A stretch of 64,000 nucleotides of DNA from Planctomycetota bacterium (GTDB taxonomy: Bacteria > Planctomycetota > PUPC01 > JACPCR01), in NCBI GenBank assembly GCA_016179685.1, contig JACPCR010000070.1, positions 1-64,000 of the forward strand. Reading direction: 5' to 3'. Shown here piece by piece: positions 28,090-38,314 of this stretch. The position numbers and the translations under genes were made by a program. The notes under the pieces are model-generated. The model was not told where the DNA came from. It ran no database searches and saw only the letters and a list, made by a program, of their open reading frames with translations. Numbering within the stretch: the first letter of the stretch is position 1; each line of letters begins with the position of its first letter.

Positions 28090-29354
28090 GATTCGCTTCT
28101 CCGGTGATTCGGAATAATCGCGGACCCACTCTCGTCTCGTTTCAATCCGAAGAGCAATTCAAGTGCCGCAAGCGCCCGGTGTCGCTAAGTCAATCCGCTT
28201 GATGCACGAGTAAGAGTTGCAGGGACAGCGGTCACCCGGATGCCAGCTTGTCATAACGGCAAGTCGGCCAGATCCATGCTCTTAACACCGCATATTTTGC
28301 ACGAAGCGGCGTACGTGCGCGGCATCGTTTGCAGGGAAGATGACATCCCTCTCCTGGCTGCTCAGACGGTGTAGGCCTGTATCCTGGCGGGTGAATTCCG
28401 CAACCTCTCTTATTCAAAGAACTTGGTTCAGCAGGCCGTCCCAGGGACGATTTGTTCAACTCCCGAGTTTTCCATGGCACATCGTGTGCAACTTGCTATT
28501 ACGTTTTGGAAGAAATCTTCCAAAATACCGGCACGGGTTAATGTTTCAAAAGTTCGACTCTCATGCCAACCGTCCATACACGGGTTTCTCCGTTGGTGAC
28601 GGAGAAACAAGGAGAGAAATCGACTGAACGATACCCAACTGCCGGGGAAGCGTTTGACAACTCGGGAGTAGCACCCGCCGCTGGCCGCGGTCGCTGGGCT
28701 AAAAGGGTTGGTTTGCCGGGTTGAATGTGGGTGAACCTTTCTTAACACCACTTGGTGTGGATGACCCATGGAAACCGGTGAATTGGGGGAAAACTCAGCC
28801 CACGGCCGTCTGGCCAGCGACGGATGCCTCCCGAGTTGTTGAACGTTGGTGATCTGACAAGAAATTCTGTGATTGTTTCGAAAGGTCCGATAGATTTGGG
28901 TTCCTTTCCGGTGCTGCAGGACCGGGGGGCCGGCCGCCTTGGCCGGAGAGTTTGCTGATACGTCTGGATGCTCACCCCGCAGCCGTGGTGAAACCCTTCG
29001 TCCCACCTCTGGGTTAAATTCATCACGCGGGTGCGGGAGCCTGGGGTCATCAGGGCGAAGAGCCGCGATGGTGGGCCCCGATGAGAAGAAACGGCTCAGT
29101 CTAACCCACCGTCGTTCGAGCATCATAGACATAGGGTGTTCCAGCCCTTCGTCAGCTTTCTCGTCCCCCGGTCCTCTTTTTTTTCCCGCCCCTTCCATCC
29201 TTCCACCTTGGCTTCGTCTCCTGGAATACCGAATGTTCTCATCGCGAGAAGAGAGCATGCGTGCCCGCGTTCCCGGAAACCAGTTTGTCTGGCCCGAATC
29301 TTGCACAGCGGGTTTCCTGTCTGTAAGGAAATATTCTGCCCCCGTTGAGACCGG
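28090..29354. other. 1.27-kb region with no convincing gene
   Basis: The ORFs here lack family resemblance and have no ribosome site; the longest (28428-29306, minus) looks like a translation of structured non-coding DNA. Two clear hairpins are present: 28504-28525 (9-bp arms, loop AAAT) and 28584-28608 (10-bp arms, 5-base loop). It separates divergent genes, so it must hold promoters for both. Confidence 0.6.
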
Positions 29355-31061
29355 ATGGTCATCGAGATGCAGCCATCAGAAGTCGTCAGTCAGCGGCGCG
29401 CTCATCCGAATTCAGCCAGCCCTTCCTCTCTGCCGATCCTGACCGTAGCGAAACGCCTCGGCCTGTCTGCGGAGGACGTTGAGCTCTATGGTGATGAGCG
29501 GGCCAAGATCAAACTCAGGGTTCTCCACGAGACCGATGGGGGCAGCGAAGGCAAGCTCATCGTCGTCTCCGCGATGACGCCCACGACGGCGGGTGAAGGC
29601 AAGACCACGACCACCATCGGGCTGGGCGACGCCCTCAGCCGGCTGGGTCACCGGACCGTCATTGCCCTTCGTGAGCCCTCATTGGGTCCTTGTCTCGGCA
29701 ACAAGGGTGGTGCGTGTGGCGGCGGTTTCGCCCGCGTCATTCCCTCAGAGGAAATCAATCTCCATTTCAACGGCGATTTCCATGCGATCACGACCGCGCA
29801 CAATCTCCTGGCCGCCGTCTTGGACAACCACCTTCATCAGGGAAATGCGCTGGCCGTGGATTCGAGAGCCATCCTGTGGCGGCGCGTGATGGATATGAAC
29901 GATCGGGCCCTGCGTCAGATCGTTGTGGGCCTGGGCGGAAAGGCCAATGGAGTCCCGCGCCAGGACGGATTCGACATCACCGTCTCCAGCGAGGTCATGG
30001 CCATTCTCTGCCTCGCCCAAGGCCTCGGCGACCTCAAGACCATGCTCGGCGAGATGGTGGTGGCCGAGAGCCTCTCCGGGACGCTGGTCCGCGCTCGTGA
30101 CCTCGGCGTCTGTGGGGCCATGGCCGCCATTTTGAAGGACGCCATCAAGCCCAACCTGGTGCGAACTCTCGAAGGCACGCCGGCCCTCATCCACGGCGGC
30201 CCGTTCGCCAACATCGCCCACGGCTGCAACAGCCTCCTCGCTACTCGCCTGGCCTTGAAGCTCGCCGATTACGTGGTCACCGAAGCCGGGTTCGGAACCG
30301 ATCTGGGCCTCGAAAAATTCGTGCATATCAAGTGCCGCAAGGGTGGACTCCGCCCCAGCGCCGCCGTGATCGTCGCTTCCATCCGAGCCCTTAAGGCCCA
30401 CGGGGCCGCCCCTGGACGGCAGCCCGACCCCAACGGTCTGGATGCCGTCCTCCGTGGCTTCTCGAACCTGGACAAGCATGTCGAAAACGCCCGTATCCTC
30501 GGCTTTTCTCCCGTCGTGGCCATCAACCGCTTCGCGGACGACACGGGGGCGGAAATCGACCTGGTCAAAGACCTCTGCACTCGCGCCGCCGTCCCCTGCG
30601 GCGAGTCCACCGCTTATGCTCGGGGCGGACTCGGAGGCGAAGAGCTCGCCCGTCTCGTCATCGATGCCGCTCAGCGGACCCCGAGCCCACCGCGGTTTCT
30701 TTATGACCTCGAGGACCCCCTCGTGCGAAAGATCGAGTCCGTGGCCTCGAAAATCTACGGGGCATCCGAGGTCCGCTTCGCCAAGCCGGCATCCGATAAG
30801 CTCAGGAAATTCCAGGAACGCGGCTACGGCCGCCTCCCGGTCTGCATGGCCAAGACCCAGTACTCCTTCACCGACAACCCGAAGATCGTCGGCCGGCCCG
30901 CCGGCTTCACCCTGACCGTGCAAGACGTTCATCTCCGGGCCGGGGCAGGTTTCGTTGTAGCCCTCGCTGGCGACATCATGACCATGCCGGGACTCGGCAA
31001 GTCCCCTGCCGCTCTCGACATCGACGTAGACGAAGAAGGCCGGATCACGGGCCTCTCGTGA
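29355..31061 (+). CDS. fhs: Formate-tetrahydrofolate ligase
   Basis: 568 residues. Fhs makes 10-formyl-THF from formate, THF and ATP. The P-loop TPTTAGEGKTTT is at about 75-86; REPSLGPCLGNKGGACGGG and EEINLHFNGDFHAI are family signatures. Some positions differ from most Fhs proteins (GNKGGACGGG for GIKGGAAGGG). An alternative ATG at 29367 would remove four residues. It is followed by a receiver-domain gene 38 bp later on the same strand. Confidence 0.95.
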   Translation: MVIEMQPSEVVSQRRAHPNSASPSSLPILTVAKRLGLSAEDVELYGDERAKIKLRVLHETDGGSEGKLIVVSAMTPTTAGEGKTTTTIGLGDALSRLGHRTVIALREPSLGPCLGNKGGACGGGFARVIPSEEINLHFNGDFHAITTAHNLLAAVLDNHLHQGNALAVDSRAILWRRVMDMNDRALRQIVVGLGGKANGVPRQDGFDITVSSEVMAILCLAQGLGDLKTMLGEMVVAESLSGTLVRARDLGVCGAMAAILKDAIKPNLVRTLEGTPALIHGGPFANIAHGCNSLLATRLALKLADYVVTEAGFGTDLGLEKFVHIKCRKGGLRPSAAVIVASIRALKAHGAAPGRQPDPNGLDAVLRGFSNLDKHVENARILGFSPVVAINRFADDTGAEIDLVKDLCTRAAVPCGESTAYARGGLGGEELARLVIDAAQRTPSPPRFLYDLEDPLVRKIESVASKIYGASEVRFAKPASDKLRKFQERGYGRLPVCMAKTQYSFTDNPKIVGRPAGFTLTVQDVHLRAGAGFVVALAGDIMTMPGLGKSPAALDIDVDEEGRITGLS

Positions 31062-31099
31062 AACCGCGGCCGGACCCCTGAACAGGGAGGTGACCCTAC

Positions 31100-31546
31100 A
31101 TGCGCTCCATGAAGACCAACCGCGGAAGAACACAGCGCAAAGCCTGTGATTGTCCCTACGTTAAAGCCTCCATCCTCCTCGTTGATGACGATTCCAACAC
31201 GCTGGCGGGATACCGGCAACTTCTGACCGAGGACGGATTCCAGGTCACCGTCGCCAGCAGTGGCATCGAAGCCTTGCGACTGCTCCAGGGACAGGCTTTC
31301 GACCTCATCATTGCGGATTGGCACATGCCGGTGATGGACGGCATCCAGCTCCTTGTCGCCGTCCGCCGTCTGTACCCCATGACGCCCTTCCTCATGGTCA
31401 CGGCTTATGGTGACAGCATCGGCCGCGCGGCCATTGACCACGGCGCAGAAGCCTGCCTCACCAAGCCCTTCCCCTACGCCCTCCTTGCCGAAAAAATCGC
31501 TGAAATCCTTCATCGCCTGCCTGCCGCCCCGGCCGTCGGCCGGTAG
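31100..31546 (+). CDS. Single-domain response regulator
   Basis: 148 residues, a receiver domain only, after a 20-residue basic N-terminal stretch. Acidic pocket residues are at about 29-31 (VDDD), the phospho-acceptor aspartate at 73 (IADWHMPVMDG), the switch Thr at 101 and the conserved Lys at 122 (TKPF). GGGAGGTGA precedes the ATG at good distance. No output domain or histidine kinase is adjacent, so it may act by protein contact with a distant partner. Confidence 0.92.
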   Translation: MRSMKTNRGRTQRKACDCPYVKASILLVDDDSNTLAGYRQLLTEDGFQVTVASSGIEALRLLQGQAFDLIIADWHMPVMDGIQLLVAVRRLYPMTPFLMVTAYGDSIGRAAIDHGAEACLTKPFPYALLAEKIAEILHRLPAAPAVGR

Positions 31547-31563
31547 AAAAGACCTTCCCGCTT

Positions 31564-33060
31564 TCACCGCCACGCTCCTACGGCTTCCGTCAAGACCTGA
31601 TGCTCGCTGACCTCCTGCACAGCGTGCGCCGGGCCCAGCTTTCCCCGGCACATCACCGCTACGCGGTCACACATTCCGAGAAGCTCAGGCACATAGCTGC
31701 TCACCATCAGAATGCCTTTGCCACGGGCAGCCATCTCGTCCATCCAGCGATAAATCTCCACCTTCGACACCACATCGATGCCCCGAGTCGGCTCGTCCAG
31801 CAGCAGCACATCCATGTCCGAATGCAACAACCGGGCTATCGCCACCTTCTGCTGATTGCCGCCCGAAAGCTCACCGACAGGCTGCTGCGGGCCGCGACAT
31901 CGAATCTGAAACCGCTGAATCCAGTCGGCGGAGAGAGCAGCTTGCCGGGCCGGAAACAACAGGCCCGCCGGACCCAGCTCCCGCAGCCAGGGAAGCGTCA
32001 GGTTGTCCGCAACGGACAGGGAAAGCGCCAGACCTTCATTCTGGCGGTCCTCGCTGACCATCCCTACGCCTTGAGCCCAACGCTGGGCGGGCGAAGCGGG
32101 TCCCACGTAAGCGCCCAGCCGGATGTGGCCCGCCCGGATGGGATCGAGTCCGAACAGCGCACGAAGGAATTCCGTGCGCCCGGAGCCCACCAGCCCGGCC
32201 AGGCCGAGAATCTCGCCGCGATGGAGGATCATCGACACGGATTCGGGCTTGGTAACGCCCGTTAGACCCTGAATCTCAAGAAGCGCCTCGCCACGCTGGC
32301 GTCTGGAGCAAGGATAAATATCGGCCACTTCGCGCCCGACCATCCGTGCAATGATCTCCCCCGTCGAGGCCGTGTCCGTCGGGCCGCCGCCCACGCTGAC
32401 GCCGTCTCGCAAAACCGTGTATCGATCCGCAATGTCCTGAACCTCTTCAAGGAAGTGAGAGATGTAAATGATGGCATGGCCCAGTCCCTTCAACGCTCGC
32501 ACCATGGCCAGAAGTCGGCGCGTCTCTTCCGAACTGAGTCGGCTCGTAGGCTCGTCCAGCACCAGGACGCGGCAACCGACGACGATGGCCCTGGCCACTT
32601 CCACGAGCTGTTGTATCCCTAGCGGAAGCTCATCCACCCGCGTCTTAGACGACAGCCCCGCCAAGCCGAGCCGATCGAGCGCTTGTTGGCTCTTCCCCCA
32701 CATTTCTTGCCAGCGGATGAAACCCCAGCGGGTCGGCTCCATCCCCAGCAAGAGATTCTCCGCCACGCTGAGGTCCGGTACCAGAGACAAATCCTGGTAG
32801 ATCATCGCCACACCCAGTGTCCGAGCCTCGCGCGGACCCCGCGGACCGTACTCCCGGCCGGCCAGCCACATCCGGCCCGCGTCGGGCTGGACCGCGCCCG
32901 AAAGGACCTTCATGAGAGTGGTCTTCCCCGCCCCGTTCTCGCCGACCAGAGCCAGGACCTCACCATCCGAGACTTCGAGGTCCACGCCGCGCAGCGCCTG
33001 GGTGGCCCCGAAGCTCTTGCAGATTCCTTCCATGCGCAATCGAGAAAGAACGGCGCTCAT
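31564..33060 (-). CDS. Sugar ABC transporter ATPase (RbsA/MglA type)
   Basis: 498 residues from the ATG at 33060. Two ABC domains in tandem, as in RbsA, MglA and XylG. The first has GENGAGKTTLMKVL and LPLGIQQLVEVARA; the second has the degenerate GLVGSGRTEFLRAL with LSGGNQQKVAIARLL and LLLDEPTRGID. Such proteins drive import of ribose, galactose, xylose or related sugars. No permease or binding protein is adjacent, which is unusual for this family. It converges with the receiver gene (17 bp between stops) and diverges from the BNR gene. Confidence 0.92.
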   Translation of the reverse strand: MSAVLSRLRMEGICKSFGATQALRGVDLEVSDGEVLALVGENGAGKTTLMKVLSGAVQPDAGRMWLAGREYGPRGPREARTLGVAMIYQDLSLVPDLSVAENLLLGMEPTRWGFIRWQEMWGKSQQALDRLGLAGLSSKTRVDELPLGIQQLVEVARAIVVGCRVLVLDEPTSRLSSEETRRLLAMVRALKGLGHAIIYISHFLEEVQDIADRYTVLRDGVSVGGGPTDTASTGEIIARMVGREVADIYPCSRRQRGEALLEIQGLTGVTKPESVSMILHRGEILGLAGLVGSGRTEFLRALFGLDPIRAGHIRLGAYVGPASPAQRWAQGVGMVSEDRQNEGLALSLSVADNLTLPWLRELGPAGLLFPARQAALSADWIQRFQIRCRGPQQPVGELSGGNQQKVAIARLLHSDMDVLLLDEPTRGIDVVSKVEIYRWMDEMAARGKGILMVSSYVPELLGMCDRVAVMCRGKLGPAHAVQEVSEHQVLTEAVGAWR

Positions 33061-33109
33061 GTCCAGGTTCGTCTCCCTTTTCCTCCGGCATCCACTATAA
33101 TATCGCATC

Positions 33110-34102
33110 ATGCCGATCAGCCACCGCGTCTACGCCGGGATCGTGGGGCAGAGCGTCTGGCGAAGTGATGACCAGGGTGAAACGTTCCAGCGCGCCAGCA
33201 AAGGAATGTTCCCCGAGTCGGACGTTCGCGCTCTTGCTTTCCATCCGGCCGTCCCAAGAATTCTCTTCGCCGGAACGGACTCCGGCGTCTACCGCTCCGA
33301 CGACGGCGCGGACTCCTGGGAACACCTGCCGTCGCCCATGGATGCCCGGCAAATCTGGTCGCTGGCGTTCCACCCCTCCCAGCCCGAGGTGCTCTTCGCG
33401 GGCACCTGCCCGGCCGACCTCTTTCGGAGCCTGGACGGAGGCCGGACCTGGAAGCTCCTCGAAGCCGGCATGCCCCGGAAATGCCTCGTCGATGCTCCCA
33501 TCATCCCCCGCGTCACCTGCATCCACTTCGACCCGAACGTCCGTGAACGAATTCTTGCTGGAGTGGAGATTGCCGGGTTCTACCGAAGCGATGACGGCGG
33601 TGAACACTGGCGTTACCTCAGCCATGGCCTGGGCAGCCTGGACATCCACGACTTCGCGGTTCTTCCCCATTCCCCCGGAACGCTGGTCGCTACAACGAAC
33701 CGTGGCCTGTTCCTCTCCGCTGACGCCGGTCTCCACTGGACGTCCCTCAACGTCGAACATCACCTTCCCTGGTCTTATGCCCGGCCATGCATCCTCGATG
33801 CCGGGGACATGACGACCCTCTACATCGGCATCGGCAACGGGCCGCCGGGCAGCCGGGGCGCCCTCTTCCGCACACGCGACCTGGGCCAGTCCTGGCAGCG
33901 GTGCGCCTTGCCTAACGAGCCCAACAGCACCATCTGGAATCTGGCCGCTTGCCCGGCTGACCCGTCGCTCCTGTATGTTTCCACCATCAACGGCGAGGTT
34001 TATCGCTCGGTCGACCGCGGGGACTCGTGGACGAAGACGGGGCATGAATTTGGCGAGGTACGCGCCCTGGCCTGGATTCCCTTTGGCCCAAAAACCCCTT
34101 GA
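33110..34102 (+). CDS. BNR/Asp-box repeat beta-propeller protein
   Basis: 330 residues, no signal peptide. Asp-box motifs recur about every 45-50 residues: SDDQGETF, SDDGADSW, SLDGGRTW, SDDGGEHW, SADAGLHW, TRDLGQSW, SVDRGDSW. This predicts a beta-propeller of the sortilin/BNR or Ycf48-like kind. Its stop overlaps the start of the DUF4838 gene (ATGA at 34099-34102), so the two are translated together, which suggests a shared substrate or pathway. A glycan or protein ligand cannot be named. Confidence 0.85.
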   Translation: MPISHRVYAGIVGQSVWRSDDQGETFQRASKGMFPESDVRALAFHPAVPRILFAGTDSGVYRSDDGADSWEHLPSPMDARQIWSLAFHPSQPEVLFAGTCPADLFRSLDGGRTWKLLEAGMPRKCLVDAPIIPRVTCIHFDPNVRERILAGVEIAGFYRSDDGGEHWRYLSHGLGSLDIHDFAVLPHSPGTLVATTNRGLFLSADAGLHWTSLNVEHHLPWSYARPCILDAGDMTTLYIGIGNGPPGSRGALFRTRDLGQSWQRCALPNEPNSTIWNLAACPADPSLLYVSTINGEVYRSVDRGDSWTKTGHEFGEVRALAWIPFGPKTP

Positions 34103-36639
34103 GTCCATCTCGCATGCTCCTGACCGCCAATAAGGCCCCGACTTTCTCCATCCTCATCGATCCGGACGCTCCTCCGGCCGTGCGACACGCCGCCGAGGAA
34201 ATCCAGCGCTACATCGAACGCATCTCGCTCGCCCGGCCGGCCGTGGTCACGCAGCCCGGTAACGCACACCGCCGAATCGTCCTCGTCGGCGAGAGCGCCC
34301 GCCGGCGGCGGCTCTTCCCGGAACTCGATCCCGCCCGGATGGAACGTGAGGCCTACGTCCTCCATACCCGTGGCGACCATCTCCTCGTCCTGGGAGGAAG
34401 CCCGCGGGGCACCCTCTATGCCGCCTACGACCTCCTCGAGCGGCTCGGCGTGCGCTGGTGGACGCCCCAGGATGAATTGGTCCCCAACCGTATGCTCCTC
34501 GAACTTCCTCCCCTCCGGGTCCAGGTCCGTCCACCGCTCATGTACCGGGCCCTGTGGTATCGTCATACGATGGATGCGGATTGGCAGGCCAAAGCCCGCC
34601 TCAACGCCGGATGCATGTCCCCCGTCCACCTCCTCGAAATCCACGGGGGCGGCGAACGATTCGCCGCCGACGCGTCCGCACACACCTACGAAGGGCTCGT
34701 GCCCACGGAACACTACTTCGACCGGCATCCGGAATACTTCTGCGAGGTCCATGGCAAGCGATTGCGGCACATGAACCAGCTTTGTCCGACCCACCCTGAC
34801 GTCGCCGACATCGCCGCGGAGACGGCTCGACGCTGGCTCGAAGCGACGCCCGGTTGCCGCCTGGTCAGCGTCACCCAGAACGACTGGGGCAACTGGTGCA
34901 CCTGCAAAAACTGTGCGGCCCTGATCGAACGCGAGGGCGCCCCTTCCGGCCCCATGCTGCATCTCGCTAATGAGGTCGCCCGCAGGCTGCACCGGGACTA
35001 CCCGGAGGTCTTCGTCGACACCTTCGGTTACAGTTGGAGCGAGAAACCACCGCGCCGGATGAAGGCGCATCCGCAGGTGCTGGTCCGACTCGCTCCCATT
35101 GGAAACTGCTTCGGACATTCGATCCGGCGGTGTCCGGCCAACGCGCGATGCCGCGAGGCCCTGGAGGGATGGTCACGCGTCGCCCGCCATCTCTTCATCT
35201 GGCACTACGTGACGGATTTTTTTCACTATCTGACGCCCTTCCCCAATCTTCCCCCGTTGCAAGACGACCTCCGCTCCTACCTCGACGCCGGCGTCAAGGG
35301 CATCTTCCTCCAGGGCGATGGCACCAGCCTCGGCGGCGATATGTCTGAGCTCAAGGCCTATCTCATGGCTCGCCTGCTCTGGAATCCCTCTCTCGATGCC
35401 GCTTCCATCCGCGCCGAGTTCCTCCAGGGTTATTACCAGGAAGCGGCGCCTGCCGTCGATGCCTACCTGGTCACCTTCGAGAAAGCCTTCGCCGCGGCCG
35501 GCCCCAAAAGCCACCTCTTCCTTTACCGCTCGCTCTGGGACAATGACGCCGCCTACCTGACCCGCCCAGTCCTCGCACGGGCCGGACGTGAGCTCGAACG
35601 AGGACGCCGTCTGGCCCAAGATCATCCGGTCATCCTCGATCGCCTCGATCGCCTCCAGGCCTCTGTCGATTACACCGAGCTGTTCTATCACGAACGGCCC
35701 GGCCGGCGCATCCACGGAAAGTCGCGCTGCGTGTGTCCGTCCAGTCCTCGCCGCCGCCTCCTGCTTCATCGCTTCTTCCGGACCGTCGAGCGGGCCCGAA
35801 TGACACACTATGGTGAGGACCTCGGGCGTTACACCACCATGGACTCCCTGCGCCGGGCCTGGCGTGAGGGGAGCGCCGGCCCTGTGACTTTCGAATTGAA
35901 AACTTCTGTCGCCCGCGCCCTGGTCACTCCTGGCCTCGGCGGCCGTATTCTCGAATACGGTCCCAGCCCCAACGGCAACTGGCTCGGCCGGGGAAGCCCC
36001 AAAACATTCGGTTACCCCTGCACCGGCGGCTACGAAGAATACGGCCTCCGGCCCCATCAGTCGCCGGGCTTCTCCGAATCCTTTCAAGTCGTCTCCAGAA
36101 CCCGCTCGCAGGCCCTGCTCCAAGCCCGATTGGAGACCGGGCTGGTCATCGAACGCCGCATTCGACTGGACCGCAAGACCGGCGAGCTGGCGGTCCGGAG
36201 CCGCCTCATCAATTGCCACGAGGCGGACCTGCCGGGATGCCTGCGAGCGCATCTCGAGATCGATCTTCGGACTCCCCTGGCCGCCATCGAATTCTGGGTG
36301 TTGCGGCGTGGGACTTGGTCCCGCCATAGGGGAAATCTGGGCCTCGCCTGGTACGAAAACGAGGTGCCGGATGGATGGGCCTTCTGGTCGCCCGGAACCC
36401 GCATGGGCCTCCGCCAGTCCTGGCCCCGCGGTCACGTCGGGGCGGTATTCCTGGGCGGAATACCGGCCGAGCCGACCGTGCTCGCCCTCGACCTAGCCCA
36501 TGGGCGCTCCAACCAAACCATTCCACCTCGCGGATGTCAGGTCCTCGCCCACCGGTTTCACTTCCTGACGCGGCCCCCGATGGATTCTCGGGACCAAACA
36601 AAAGGCGTTCCAGCCCAAGCGGGCAAGAACGCCTCTTAG
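34099..36639 (+). CDS. DUF4838 glycoside-hydrolase-like protein
   Basis: 846 residues, no obvious signal peptide. Residues about 15-110 are an alpha-glucuronidase/GH20 N-terminal-like domain (AAEEIQRYIERIS, REAYVLHTRGDHLLVLGGSPRGTLYAAYDLLERLGVRWW in outline). Residues about 165-480 match DUF4838 TIM-barrel-like proteins, with QLCPTHPDV, SVTQNDWGNWCTCKNC and VFVDTFGYSWSEKPP. A C-terminal beta-rich part (about 610-830) resembles a sugar-binding or galactose-mutarotase-like fold. The catalytic activity is unknown. The 3' end also encodes a terminator for the opposing gene. Confidence 0.82.
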   Translation: MSPSRMLLTANKAPTFSILIDPDAPPAVRHAAEEIQRYIERISLARPAVVTQPGNAHRRIVLVGESARRRRLFPELDPARMEREAYVLHTRGDHLLVLGGSPRGTLYAAYDLLERLGVRWWTPQDELVPNRMLLELPPLRVQVRPPLMYRALWYRHTMDADWQAKARLNAGCMSPVHLLEIHGGGERFAADASAHTYEGLVPTEHYFDRHPEYFCEVHGKRLRHMNQLCPTHPDVADIAAETARRWLEATPGCRLVSVTQNDWGNWCTCKNCAALIEREGAPSGPMLHLANEVARRLHRDYPEVFVDTFGYSWSEKPPRRMKAHPQVLVRLAPIGNCFGHSIRRCPANARCREALEGWSRVARHLFIWHYVTDFFHYLTPFPNLPPLQDDLRSYLDAGVKGIFLQGDGTSLGGDMSELKAYLMARLLWNPSLDAASIRAEFLQGYYQEAAPAVDAYLVTFEKAFAAAGPKSHLFLYRSLWDNDAAYLTRPVLARAGRELERGRRLAQDHPVILDRLDRLQASVDYTELFYHERPGRRIHGKSRCVCPSSPRRRLLLHRFFRTVERARMTHYGEDLGRYTTMDSLRRAWREGSAGPVTFELKTSVARALVTPGLGGRILEYGPSPNGNWLGRGSPKTFGYPCTGGYEEYGLRPHQSPGFSESFQVVSRTRSQALLQARLETGLVIERRIRLDRKTGELAVRSRLINCHEADLPGCLRAHLEIDLRTPLAAIEFWVLRRGTWSRHRGNLGLAWYENEVPDGWAFWSPGTRMGLRQSWPRGHVGAVFLGGIPAEPTVLALDLAHGRSNQTIPPRGCQVLAHRFHFLTRPPMDSRDQTKGVPAQAGKNAS
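36594..36633 (-). terminator. Intrinsic terminator for the RRM gene, inside the opposing ORF
   Basis: On the minus strand GGCGTTC and GAACGCC (36627-36633 and 36604-36610) form a stem with an internal loop region, followed by TTTTGTTTGG. It lies 50 bp past the RRM gene stop and overlaps the last codons of the DUF4838 gene. Confidence 0.65.
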
Positions 36640-36683
36640 CGAGTTCGCAAAGGCTCGCGATTTAACGGTGGGAATGAGCGTGC

Positions 36684-37022
<339 letters not shown>

Positions 37023-37251
37023 CTGTTCGGGTCTCCTCCTGCAAAAAGTGCCTTCGAATCCCGCGTTCCCGAACAAGGTGGGCAACAAGCCAATTCCATG
37101 TCGAAACCGGGCAACCAGCATCCCGCGCGAGCCAATCCCTTACGGTTGCCAGTCGCAGTATATTAAACAAAAATCATCCGGCGCATGCAAGAATTCCCTG
37201 CAAAAAAAATGAACTATTGGACGGGGGTGGGGCAGGCCACATGGATAGAGT

Positions 37252-38286
37252 TCACAGTGAGGCCATGCCGGCCCGAATGGCTACCATCTGATGCGTCAGT
37301 TCGTAACGCATCGCTTCGCCTCGGAAGAAGCGCTCGAATTCCTCGACCATCAACTCGAAATAACGGGGAAAGGAGTCGGGCGCATACCAGGCAATATGGG
37401 GCGTGATCAGGGCATTGGACAGCGACCGCAGCCGGCTGCCCTTCGACAGTGGCTCCGGGTCGAACACGTCCAGGCCGGCCACAATCTCCCGCTGTTCGAG
37501 CTTTCTCAAGAGAGCTTCCGTATCGACCACGGCCCCGCGGCAGCAGTTGATCAAGATTGCCCCTCGGCGCAGAAGCCCCAACTCCCGCGCACCGATCATC
37601 TTCTCCGTCTTCGGCGTGTGCGGCACCTGCACGATCAGAATCTCGGCGTGCCGAAGCACGCTCCCGAGGTCCGACCTCCGGATGCCCAACTCGGCATCTA
37701 CCTCGGACGACACGAAGGGGTCGTACACCAATAGCTCCACCCGGAACGGCACAAGGAGCTGGATCAACCGCTGGCCCACGTGCCCGCAGCCAATGAGGCC
37801 GACCCTGCGGCCGGTCAGTTCCCCGTGGACGAACTCGTCATTCAGGGCATTCGCCCACGTCTCCGTCCCGTCCGCCATGCGGCGGTGGATTTCTCCCGCA
37901 TTCCGCAGGCTCAAGAGAGTGAGGCCGAGCACCCATTCCGCGACGGCCTCGCTGGAAGCGACATTCGATACGTCGACCAGCTTGATGCCGTGTTCCCAGG
38001 CGGCTTCCACATCGACGCCGCTGGCGAAACGATCGTCCCAGAGTCCAATGAGCCGAAGGTCCGGCGCATGCTGGAAGACCCGGCGCGTCAGCTCCGGGGC
38101 CAATTCTCCCCACTTCATCAACCCTTGCGCCCCCTGGAGCGCTTCGATGAACTCATCCTCGGAATAGGGAATCTCCCGATCCTGTCCCACGGGCCTGCAG
38201 AAACTCTCCAGCCGGGCCCAGGACCGGGGAGTGACCGATCCGTGATAAACCCAGGAACTCAGGGCGAGGACGACCTTCGGGGGCAT
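37252..38286 (-). CDS. D-isomer-specific 2-hydroxyacid dehydrogenase
   Basis: 344 residues. The NAD-binding Rossmann motif is GLIGCGHVGQRL. The catalytic Arg (NCCRGAVVD), Glu (DVFDPEPL) and His (ITPHIAW) are all present. It reduces a 2-keto acid or oxidises a D-2-hydroxy acid; phosphoglycerate dehydrogenase-type use is possible but the C-terminal ACT domain is missing. It is the last gene of a minus-strand group with MetE-like, Gfo/Idh and PdxA genes, which favours a role in sugar-acid breakdown. Confidence 0.9.
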   Translation of the reverse strand: MPPKVVLALSSWVYHGSVTPRSWARLESFCRPVGQDREIPYSEDEFIEALQGAQGLMKWGELAPELTRRVFQHAPDLRLIGLWDDRFASGVDVEAAWEHGIKLVDVSNVASSEAVAEWVLGLTLLSLRNAGEIHRRMADGTETWANALNDEFVHGELTGRRVGLIGCGHVGQRLIQLLVPFRVELLVYDPFVSSEVDAELGIRRSDLGSVLRHAEILIVQVPHTPKTEKMIGARELGLLRRGAILINCCRGAVVDTEALLRKLEQREIVAGLDVFDPEPLSKGSRLRSLSNALITPHIAWYAPDSFPRYFELMVEEFERFFRGEAMRYELTHQMVAIRAGMASL

Positions 38287-38314
38287 GAGATGCTTCCTCC
38301 CCTACCAGAAACGC

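Noticed and set aside
28428..29306. 292-residue minus-strand ORF between the methyltransferase and fhs
   Set aside because: No recognisable motif, no ribosome site, Arg/Ser/Pro-rich composition, and it spans hairpin DNA. It could only be revived by homologues.
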